Below are positions 7,461 through 17,000 of a DNA stretch of 64,000 nt, in pieces. Position 1 is the first letter of the stretch, and every line of letters starts with the position of its first letter. This DNA comes from a virus: positions 16,461-80,460 of IMG/VR virus record IMGVR_UViG_3300041409_000599; one strand, given 5' to 3'. A model generated the notes under the pieces. It searched no databases. It worked only from the letters and a program-made list of their open reading frames with translations, and was not told where the DNA came from. The translations under genes were made by a program, and so were the position numbers.

Positions 7461-8707
7461 CCGAGAAGCCCAACAGCGTTTGTAAGTGGTGCGAAGAGCC
7501 TGAATCTAATCACCACCACGGAGTGTGCTCTATTCCGGTTCATATGATGTTTGAACCCGTGGCCGAACCCGCAGAGCCGAGTACATCGCCGGATTTAGGC
7601 CCTGTAATCAGTCAGGACGAAGCCTCTGCCAAAGGTAACGCCGCCTATTCGACTACGCTGAAAGTGCTGGAGAAAATAAGAAGCGCAGAGCCTACAGCAG
7701 CGGGGCATGACTGCGCGAAGTCAGGATTCAATCCACTAATCAGCACATGTAGACAATGTCCCGCCCCGCAGCCAGTAATCGCCTGCCCGGGGATAGCCGC
7801 CTGCACCCAGAAAGAGGCTTGCCTGAAGGTCAACAGGTGTTTGATTAATCTGCCGCAGCCAGTAGCCGGAGAGGGGCCGGACGGGAATCTACGAAGGCTT
7901 GCACTAGAAGCATGTGACGGTTTTAATGCTCAGCCGAATCATGGTTCACCTGAGGCCAAGAGGATCATGGATGCGCTGAGAGTAGCAGCCACAGCTCCCG
8001 AGGGAACGCCGAAGCTGGAAGAGGTCGCGGCCCGTCAGTTAAATGCTTTGACTGAATTTGCAGGCTGGTATCCGACTGGCGAACGCCGCATCAAGACGCT
8101 TGCAATTTTAGCCGACATTCTCCGCCCCTTCATCACCCCAGCCTGCGCGCCTCCGGCAGATTTATTAGAAGCATGGCATCACTTACGAGGCCAGATAGAA
8201 GCGGTGCTAGCAGGCAATCCGGTGAAGTGTTTCGATGAAACGATGTCGGCAATGAATATCGCGGTTAGGCGAGCGGCGACCCCAGCCAGCACAGGGGAGG
8301 CGGGAAAGTGGGAAGAGCCATCCGAGTTGAAAATGGAAGCGGCAAAGGCGCACGTCCGGGAGTTCTTTCCTGATAGCGATCCCGATGCGATAGAAGCCTT
8401 GGCGAGAAGCCATATTCAATACGTCGCCTCTGTAAAAGACGAAGTTGCGGAGCAGATTGAAAAGGTGAGCACGGGGGAGGCGAACGGGTGGATTAGCGTT
8501 GAAGAGAGGTTGCCAATAAATCATGATCTAGTTCTGGTTCATAGGGAAACGGGTACGGTAGACGTTGGCTGGCATCACATAACTGCCAAACGTTGGTACT
8601 CGGGCCATACTCGCCCAGACGGTAATTTCACAGAGCAATTCGTGACGCATTGGCAACCACTTCCACCCGCCCCCACCAGCGTACCCCAAGCGGAGCCGCC
8701 GAAATGA
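7457..8707 (+). CDS. Patchwork early protein with Cys clusters and a C-terminal DUF551-like domain
   Basis: This is a 416-residue protein. The N-terminus has scattered Cys pairs (CKWCEEPE, CRQCPAPQ) that may bind zinc. The middle is low-complexity with Pro and Ala linkers between short helical blocks. The last 65 residues, beginning GWISVEERLP and ending VTHWQPLP, match the DUF551 pattern common in small phage proteins. It looks assembled from several small phage modules. The ATG overlaps the previous stop. It is the last rightward early gene and meets the leftward terminase nuclease gene after seven bases, with no clear terminator between them. Confidence 0.65.
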   Translation: MTEKPNSVCKWCEEPESNHHHGVCSIPVHMMFEPVAEPAEPSTSPDLGPVISQDEASAKGNAAYSTTLKVLEKIRSAEPTAAGHDCAKSGFNPLISTCRQCPAPQPVIACPGIAACTQKEACLKVNRCLINLPQPVAGEGPDGNLRRLALEACDGFNAQPNHGSPEAKRIMDALRVAATAPEGTPKLEEVAARQLNALTEFAGWYPTGERRIKTLAILADILRPFITPACAPPADLLEAWHHLRGQIEAVLAGNPVKCFDETMSAMNIAVRRAATPASTGEAGKWEEPSELKMEAAKAHVREFFPDSDPDAIEALARSHIQYVASVKDEVAEQIEKVSTGEANGWISVEERLPINHDLVLVHRETGTVDVGWHHITAKRWYSGHTRPDGNFTEQFVTHWQPLPPAPTSVPQAEPPK

Positions 8708-8714
8708 GAGCCCC

Positions 8715-9791
8715 TTAGCGCCGTCTGCCCATCCGCGCCGGCTGGCCCTGCGCCTTCACCCGGTCCACTGTTTGGTTGTAGCGAATTAACGCACTCGTCA
8801 AATCACCCTGCTCGGCCAGGGGCGCAACCGCTTCCTTGGCAATCTGCTGCATCGTTTTGATCGTCGGCTCGGGATGGCTCATTGCCAGATACTTAGCCGC
8901 GTCGCGGGCATGGTTGTCTTTGTCGACGATTGCTTCAGCCACGTTCCGCGTCAACAGCTGCTGGTTCGTCAGCTTAACGCGCCTGGTCCGCATCATCTCC
9001 CACAGCAGGTTGGGGCAATCCCAGTTGTGCAGCCCTGGCTGCGGCTTTTCTGACCAGTTGCGGCAAACGATCTTCAGCGTCGGCTCACGGTGCTCAAGGT
9101 TTGACCAGTGCATCATTACGCGGGCGGCAAAGCTTACGTCCATACGATCGCCAGCAAACGGCGAGAACAACTCTATCCCCTGCTCGCAATACAGTTCGTT
9201 GATTGACTTCGCGCGCTCCTGGACCTTGTTCGGTGTTTGCGATTGCTGCATGGTATCAGGGAAGATCGACGGGTCGGCGTAACAGGCCGAGACTTTCCTT
9301 ATGTCGTCCATCTTCTTCAGGTACGGAACGTGCTGCCAGACTTCGAGTCCCGGCATGTAGTACTCGCCGCAGAAGATGATCACGCCATCGTTGTCGACAT
9401 ATGCGCGCTCGAAGGCCGTTGGATTTGTCTTGCCATGGTCAAACCCGGCTTCGCAGCGCCATGTCGGATGCGGCTTGTAGCGCATATCGGTAATTACGAT
9501 TTTGTCCCAGTGGTCGCGCAGAACGCTGGCGAATACCAGTTCACCGCCGCCGGCATCATCCATAATTTCCTGCTCTCTGTCCCAGTCGGCCTGGGATGTG
9601 TAGAGGGCGCGCTGAGTTTTCTTCCACGCCGGGTTGAGGTTGGGGTCGCGCTCAGGGTCTGCTGAGTAGTGCAGCTTGATTACGGGAATGCCGCCCTTCG
9701 TGCGTCTCACGCTCATACCGCGGACGATTTCAACAGGCGTCTGCGGCGTCACTTCGCGGGATTTCCTGAGTGCTTTCTTTACATCCATCAC
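8715..9791 (-). CDS. terL: Large terminase, nuclease half (separate gene)
   Basis: This 358-residue protein has the RNase H-like nuclease fold of large terminases: GFDHG at 116-120 carrying the first acidic residue, YADPS at 171-175 the second, and DNHARDAAKY near 292 the third. It would cut concatemeric phage DNA at packaging. It has no Walker motifs; those are in the next gene upstream. Its GTG start overlaps the TGA of the ATPase gene, so translation is coupled. Most phages have both domains on one chain, so this is a split terminase. Confidence 0.85.
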   Translation of the reverse strand: MMDVKKALRKSREVTPQTPVEIVRGMSVRRTKGGIPVIKLHYSADPERDPNLNPAWKKTQRALYTSQADWDREQEIMDDAGGGELVFASVLRDHWDKIVITDMRYKPHPTWRCEAGFDHGKTNPTAFERAYVDNDGVIIFCGEYYMPGLEVWQHVPYLKKMDDIRKVSACYADPSIFPDTMQQSQTPNKVQERAKSINELYCEQGIELFSPFAGDRMDVSFAARVMMHWSNLEHREPTLKIVCRNWSEKPQPGLHNWDCPNLLWEMMRTRRVKLTNQQLLTRNVAEAIVDKDNHARDAAKYLAMSHPEPTIKTMQQIAKEAVAPLAEQGDLTSALIRYNQTVDRVKAQGQPARMGRRR

Positions 9792-10558
9792 AGTGAAATG
9801 TCCCTCTTCGCGTCAGCAAACCAGCCAGGGTTGGCCGAACTGTTGAACACGATCTTTCCTTTGACGGCTGAGATTGATTCGTTGTAGCAATCGCCGGCAT
9901 AGGGCTGGAATGCCGACTCGTCGTTGAACAGTCCCCACGGGTGATAGAACCTGATCTTGCCCTTGCCGCTGGGAATACGCAGGATCTCGGAACCGTTGGC
10001 AAAGGCCAGTATCTCTGCCGCCTGGGTGTCCGCCGGCTTTACCAGTGGGTGAGCCTCTTTCAGCCAGTCCGGCTGATTGCCGTAGAGCACCTTGGCGTAA
10101 TCAACCAGTTCTGTCGCTTTCTCGCCTTCCATGGTTTGGAACAGCACGCGACGTTCCGGGAACTTCATCGCCTGCCACAGAAAGAATGCGACGATGCCCC
10201 ATGACACCATCATGTCGCGGCTCTTCTCCCACCAGTAAACCGGCTCGTCCGGATCCATCAACAGATCGAACATTGGCTGGAAGTAGGGCTTATCGGGGAA
10301 AGGCTCGTAAGGGCTGGGGCGATGTTCTTCTACCCAGTGAGGATTGAATGTTTTGGTGAAATGGCGGGCCCAATGGTAGGGATGGCGCGTAGCGTCGGCG
10401 ACCTTCTCCATCAGCGTTTCAAGCTGCTGGGCCTGTTCGGTGGCTGAGCCTTGGGCCTGGGCTTTAAGACGGCGGGATTGATTGAGTTGGACCTGCGCAA
10501 AGACGCGCAAATCCAACGGCGCCGGGTTCTCCGGCGACCACTGATCTAGTATGCTCAT
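9788..10558 (-). CDS. terL: Large terminase, ATPase half (separate gene)
   Basis: This 256-residue protein has a terminase-type P-loop (KSRDMMVSW, 112-120), a Walker B strand ending FNDESA (211-216) and the coupling motif NSSANPG (239-245), after which the chain stops. In a normal large terminase the nuclease domain follows directly. Here it is on the next, overlapping gene. The stop is real in the sequence given (TGA at 9788-9790). It lies between the small terminase and the nuclease half, so order is kept. A sequencing frameshift is possible, but the clean four-base overlap argues for a true split. Confidence 0.85.
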   Translation of the reverse strand: MSILDQWSPENPAPLDLRVFAQVQLNQSRRLKAQAQGSATEQAQQLETLMEKVADATRHPYHWARHFTKTFNPHWVEEHRPSPYEPFPDKPYFQPMFDLLMDPDEPVYWWEKSRDMMVSWGIVAFFLWQAMKFPERRVLFQTMEGEKATELVDYAKVLYGNQPDWLKEAHPLVKPADTQAAEILAFANGSEILRIPSGKGKIRFYHPWGLFNDESAFQPYAGDCYNESISAVKGKIVFNSSANPGWFADAKRDISL

Positions 10559-10610
10559 TCGACAAATCGCTCAGAATTTGTAACGAACGAATCTGCTTTT
10601 AGGGGATACG

Positions 10611-11093
10611 TTAGTTGACGCTGCCCTGGCCGCCGCTCTCAGACTTTGGCCAGTATCCGTGCTCTACAAAGAATTCCTTTTCCGCTTCGCTCTTGCCTTC
10701 CAGTTGTTTCCTGAACTGATCGTGCTCCTGGCCTTTCACCATGAAGCCCTGCATCTCAGCCACTAGGCGCAACGCCGCCACCTGGCCTGTGATATTGCTG
10801 TTCGTTTCTTTGGGCAGCATGTCGGCCAGCTTCAGCGCTCGTTCCGTCACGTCGATCTTGCTGGCCTTGGTGGCAATCTTCCGGGCTGATACCTCAACCA
10901 TCTGCTTCCGCTTTTCCTCGATCGCCTTGGCAATCTCTGGTATCTGCATCAGACGAAACGAGTCGCGTGCCGGATCGGAGAACCCAGCATCGCGCGCCGC
11001 CTGTACGTCATCACCCTTCCACGCCAGCACGTAGGCCATGCGCATTTCCGTCCACTTGAATTTGTTCTTGCCGGTTCTCTTGTGTGACGCCAT
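10611..11093 (-). CDS. terS: Small terminase subunit (DNA recognition)
   Basis: This 160-residue protein has an N-terminal HTH-like region (KWTEMRMAYVLAWKGDDVQA then AARDAGFSD) and a helical middle, the usual plan of small terminase subunits that recognise the packaging site. The C-terminus is charged and ends GGQGSVN. Position directly upstream of the ATPase half supports the call. It abuts the stop of the giant polyvalent gene. A 52-base gap with no obvious signal separates it from the ATPase gene. Confidence 0.75.
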   Translation of the reverse strand: MASHKRTGKNKFKWTEMRMAYVLAWKGDDVQAARDAGFSDPARDSFRLMQIPEIAKAIEEKRKQMVEVSARKIATKASKIDVTERALKLADMLPKETNSNITGQVAALRLVAEMQGFMVKGQEHDQFRKQLEGKSEAEKEFFVEHGYWPKSESGGQGSVN

Positions 11094-14000
11094 TACCGCT
11101 CCTCAAAGGCATGCAGTGCACCTTCGCGTTCGCCTTCAATGGGATTGCCCCGCATGGTGCTGACGGCCTTCTTCAGCATGATTGGCCGGATAATCGCTTT
11201 CTCTTCCGGCGTGGCCGCGTTGAATACCTTCTTTACGTCTGAGTAGCGATCGAGGCGCGGCAGGTAGAAGCTCAACTCGTCCAGCGCCTGCTTCTTCAGT
11301 TGGGCTTTGCGCTCCTTCTGGCTCAAGTCGCCGGACTCGATGCGCGCGCGCTTGTCGTCCAATTGCTTCTGCAGGTCCGGAGTCAGCGCCATGTTCTCGC
11401 GCAGGAGTTCGTGCATCAGCCGCACCGCGGTCGATTGCGTTTCGGAATTGGGGAAGGTAACGCCAGCCTGGTAGGCCAGCAGGTCGCGGGTCGGAGTCTC
11501 TGACCGTTCTGCCTTTTCTACCTGCTGCGTCGGGCCCAGGGCGCCAGTAATCTTTTTGCCCACATCATGCGCGATCGTTGCCGCCGGCGCATGCCGATCG
11601 TAGATCCTGCTGCCGCTGTAGAAGTCACGATTGAACGCCAACTCCGCCGCTGTCTTCGGCAGGACCGCCGGCGTGAATGTTCCCTGAATCAATTCCTCTG
11701 GCGGCTTGTTGCCTTTTACAATCTCATTCACCAGATACGGCACCGCCGAAGCGCCAGAGCGTACCATGCGCGCCTTGGGGTCGCCCGTAATCTTCTTCAG
11801 CAGTTTGTCCCACATCTCATAGGCCACAAACGTCAGCAGCCCCAGCATGAACAGGTGATCAAACCCGCGCGCCCGGTCCTTCCATGTGCTGTCCGGGCTA
11901 GCCGCTTCCTTCAACATCTGCCCGTAGGATTTCCACACGCCATAGTGGTACCGGCTGAATACCGTCAGCATGTGGCTGTTCATGAATTTCGAAAGACCAT
12001 GCGAGTTGAGCACCCGTGAAGGGATCCGGTAATCAGGGATGTGCTTCGCCGTCTCCGCAGCAGCCTCTTCAAAGGGCATGCCGCCCAGGGCTTTCTCATA
12101 GGTCGCCTGCAGAAAAAAGATATCGTTCGACATCCACGTCATCTTCTGCCCCAGCTTGTACAGCCCTTTCATCATGTCCAGATGGTTGGCGTAGCCGGCC
12201 GCTTTCGCCAGCATGCTCGCCACGTCGGTGTGATGGTCAAGGTAGCCGAGGATTGAATCCACCAGGTGCTTATGCAGTTCGCGCAGGTCCTGGCGATGGC
12301 TCATCATCGGCGCGCCGTGGTCCAGCGCCTGCACAAAGTCGTCGTTCTGCGTTACCACGGCTTTGATTGCCCGAATGCCGGCTTTGAACGAACGCGGATA
12401 CCTGAACACGTTGAAATTGCCGGTGACGCCTCGTTCCACCAGCCAGTGATTGCCGATGTTATAGACGTGCCGCGCGGGATTGAGCACCAGGGACGCTGTC
12501 ATCAGGTTGCCGATCTTTTCCATGGCGCCGGCAGGGTCGGCATGCAGTTCGTCGGCAAAGCGGTCCAGCGTTTCCGCCAGATGCTTTTCAAAATAGTAGC
12601 CATTGAATTGCGGCAGGTTCACCGTGCGCCAGCCGTCCGGAGGCATCTCGCCATGCTCCGGCTTGAAACTCAGGCTCTTGAACTCAGGGTCTTCCTTCAT
12701 CGCATCGAGCGCGTCATTGGCTCGTTCCGCGCGCCGAAGTTGCAGATAGTCCACCACGGTGTTGGCCAGCGCGTTCTTGTAGTAGCGAACGCCGGTGTGC
12801 TCCTCAATCTCTTTAGTTGTGGCCTGCTTCAACGTCCAGCGCTGGCCGTCTTTATCGTTGAACTCATCTCCCACCTGCAAGCCGGGCTTGTCTTTGGCGA
12901 ACTCTGAAGCGCTGCCGTTATCGAACGCCGTCATGGTGTCGCCATTGCGATGGACCACCACGCGCTGGCCGTCTTCGTCTTCCGCGGCAAACATCCGGCG
13001 CCCTTTGAGAGAACTGGCCGCTTTCGATAGCACGTTGCCTTTGCCGGTGCCGCCTTTGCCGCGCATGGCGCGTTCCATCTGGTTGTTCTTGCCCTGGACC
13101 TCGCGATGGATATAACCGTCGTCCTCGCCCATGGGAACGCCGGCCTTGTTCAGCTTGGCGCGCATTTCGGAATTGGCGTCCATCAGCGGCTGTACTACGC
13201 CCTCAAGGTTGGCCTGCTGCCGGGCCGTCAGCGCTTCGCCGCTATCTTCTTTATGGTGGTAGATGGCGGCCTGGTCTTCGGGCGAGGTTGTCGGGCCCAC
13301 GGCCTTCAGCAGCTTGATCACGCGCAGCACGTCGGCATCTGACTGCTTGCCCAGCTGGTAGAGCGTGTCGTCAATATTCTTGGCCGCTTTGTTTAATCCC
13401 GGTTCCAGTACTCGGTCCCAGGTCTTTTCTTTCGCGGCCTTCACCAGATCGGCTACGGCCGATGGAACGTTGAGACGGGCAAAGCCGGATTCACCGCTCT
13501 TGTCCTTGAGCGTCTTCAGTCCGACGGTTACAGTCTTGCCGTCGTCGGTCTTGACCCGGGCAATATTCATTTCCGGGTGGACGTACTGCACTTGACCGCT
13601 GCGGCCATCGGCCAGGGTTACGGTTTCGCCTTTGGCTGGTGCGCCCGGCTGATTGAATAACCCGCTCTGCCCGCTCGCTTCCGAATCGCGAAACAGCGGC
13701 GAGTTGCGTTCCATTTCGCCGGTCTTGGTGCTTATCGATTCTTTTGGCGCGGTAATCTCGCGCGAGAGGTCTTCGCCGTGCTTTTCAGCAACGGCTTCCT
13801 TTTCTGCCGCAACATGAGGTTCCATGCCGGGCAGTGTTGGCTCTTCAGATTTGTTTTTTGGTCTGCGTAGCTCTTCCAGGTCGGAAGGTTTTACTGAGGC
13901 TTGCCGGTCGGCGTTTCCTGCATCTTCTTCTGCATGTCCTGGATGCTCTTGAACTCGTTCAGCACCCTGCCCTTCGCTCCCGGTGACAGCTTTTCGTAGC

Positions 14001-17000
14001 TCGGCTCTGACGGCTTGGTAGGCTCTGCTCTTAACGTCTTCCGGTTTGTGGTATCCACTGGCTAACTCCTTGGCGGACTTTTCCAGAATGTCATTGACCG
14101 GGCCGGTGTGCGAACTCAGTTTATTGTACGCCTCCTCGGCCTGCCCGGCGGCATCGGCAATCTTTCTGTTCTGCTCGGCCTTCAGCTTCTGGCCCTTCAC
14201 CTGGCCCAGCGCGGACGCTTTGTCCTCGGTCGCCACTGATCCAAACACCCTGCGCTCTTTTGCTATCTGCGCTTTGATGTGCGCCGATATCTCCGCTTTC
14301 TCCAGAGCCAGAGAATGGATCTGCTGATTGGCGCCGAACAATCCCCCTTGCTCAATGGTCTTGTTGCCGGAGTTGCCCACGAACCGCGCCAGCTCCGCGA
14401 CCGTCGCATCAGTAACGCTCTTGCCTTGCTTCTCGCGCTTGTCGAGCAGTTTTAGAATCGCTTCCTGCTGCGCCGGATCACTCGTCGCCTGTCCGATGGC
14501 CACGCCGCGGCCTTCGCTCATCTTGCCCGTGGCCACACGCTCAAAGATCGATTGATCGAGTTTAGATAGCGCCAGGCCGTCCGCGGCTTTGGACTCGCCC
14601 AGGGAGATGCCGTGCTTGCTCAGGTCGGCGGGTGAGATGCCGCTCTCGCGGAAGAATTTTGCCGCGTCGACGGCTGTCCCTCTGCCTTCAGCAATGTTCT
14701 GCAGGGCGCCCGTTGCGCGCGCTTCGCCTGCGGTGTCAACATTCAAATGGCGCGCAAGAAGATCATGTGCGCCGTTTTCTTTTGCCAGTTGAACGCGATG
14801 GTGTCCATTGACCACGTAAGTCTTGCCATCGGCGGGATTGTGCCAGATGGAGACCACGCCAGCCAGATCGTCATTCCATTTCTGCCCGGAAAGAAGGTTG
14901 GTTACGCCGTGTTCGTTGGTGTTGAGTTTGTACTGAAATTCTTTTGGCGCGATCGTGAGGTCATCCACGCGGACGCGGCCAGCCTGCCCTTTGGCCGGGA
15001 TGCCTTCAGGCAGTTGATGCTCAATCTCTGATTCGTGGAAGGTCTGGGGAGCTACTTCTTCGGTTCCACCTTGAGTGGCGGCTTCATGTCCGACTTCAGT
15101 AATTCCTCTAAGCTCACCACGGGCACGCTCTCCGGCTGCTTCTCTGGCGGTCTTGTGTTTGTGGAGTTCGGCTTCTGCGGATTTGAGGTCGGTTCCTGTG
15201 CCATAGCTAAAGTCTACTCCTTGGAGCGTGACGGTATTTCCATCTGCATCGGTGACGGTAAACTCGCGGTTCCTGAGGATCGCGCGCGCCTTTTCCAGCC
15301 CGGCTTTCAATTGCTCCGGCGATTCACCGCGATAGAGAAATTCATCACCCTTCTGATGGTAAGCGTCCAGTCCGGCTTCTTTCGCCGCTTCGGCTTTGGC
15401 CACCAGAATAGTGTTGCCTGCCTTGTATCCAAACTTGTCATTGAAGGCTTTCAGCGCGTCGGCGTCCGACATGGCCACCGCCGGCGACGAGGGCGCATCG
15501 TGGAAGGCGCGGCCATTCGGAATTGGCATCTCTGTGTGTGTGCCGTCGCCATTGTCCAGCCGCGACGTGTGCAGTTCCCGCGCCATCTCATGCGGCTTCA
15601 TATCCGCCACGCGCTTGCGCTCGGCCACGTTGGTGCGGCGGTCCGGCTTGTTGCCGTATACCGTACCTTTGCCAGAATCGTAATCGGGAAAGAGCACGAC
15701 TACATTGTGTGGGCCGTACTTTTTCCCTGCGGATCGGCCACCTTCGTGGCGCAACCCGTGATATCCCATCTCCACCAGATTCTGGGAGATGTCGCCGAGC
15801 AGGTCCTGAATTTCGTAAGCCGGGATGCGCTGCGCCGCCGATTCATCCCGTAATTCTGAATAGATGTGCGTGCCCTTGGTGCCTTCAGGAAAGGCAGACA
15901 TGCCCAAGGGGGTGTACTGTTCAATTCGTTTATTGAAGAGCTGGAGAACTTTGTCCGGCAGAGGCTTTTCCAGATCCAGAACTTTTGCGCCTGGTAACTC
16001 GGCTGAGAGCACGTGACGCTGTTCTGTCCTACCCTCGTCAGGTTTTCTGGTTCGCTTGTAACCTTCTGCCACTTTCGGATTATCGGTAAGGTAAAGCCCT
16101 GGACCGTAAATGTTCAATTCACCGGAGAACCCTACCGGATCAGCCTCTTTCAGTTCCGTCAAACCATGGGGCGTGCCGTGATAAAACGTCTTGCCGCCGG
16201 GCAATTCCTCGTGTGTCAATGGTTCATATTTGTAGCCGCCTTCAAGGGGTATGCGTTCTTCTGTCCCATCTCTCTTGCTGACGACAACATGGTCCACAGG
16301 GATCTTGCCGCCCTCCAGATGGCTGCCGCCTTCATATTTGGCAACATGTTCCGGCTTCACGTAGCCCAGAGTGACGTGCGGCTTATACTCGCCGTGGTCG
16401 TCCGGCTTAAACTCGCCGGCGCCCTCAACCGCTGAACGCAAGGCGTTAAGTTCGGGAGATTTCTCCACGTGCACAATGACTGGATGGGCACCTTCCTTGG
16501 TGGCCGGGAATGATCCAGTCTTGCCGACCGTGGCCTCAAACGGCGCTATCTTGGCCGCCGCATCCTTTATATGGGCGATGGCTTCAGGGCTGTCGTCTTT
16601 CAGGCCATAACGCACCGTAACGTGCGGAGTCTTTTCCTTGCCGTTCGGCCCCAGATGCTCTTCCGGGATGGCCGCAACCGCTTCGGTATGCCGCTGGCCC
16701 AGCTCGCTCTTGGGCTCGATATTGACTTGCGTGGACGCATATTCATGCGCTGGCTGGATGTCATTCTCGGTGAATACTTTAGGAGCAGCTACTTCCTGTT
16801 TTGCTCCCTCATTTCCGGTCAGATTTTGGGTAGATTGAGACTCCTGGGGCACACCAGGAGCCTGTGTTTCGCCCAAGTCAGTCTGAACCGGCTGCGGAGT
16901 GGGTGCCTGTGGCTCTTGAGCCGGTGTTGCCTTCGGTGGACGCGAACTGGCTAGGAACTGTCTGACCGGTGCTGCCGGCGTACTTGTGGCTTCAGGTGTC

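Noticed and set aside
15035-15853. Long plus-strand frame of 272 codons opposite the polyvalent gene
   Set aside because: It is a shadow of the giant gene, with composition of an antisense third-position frame and no family match.
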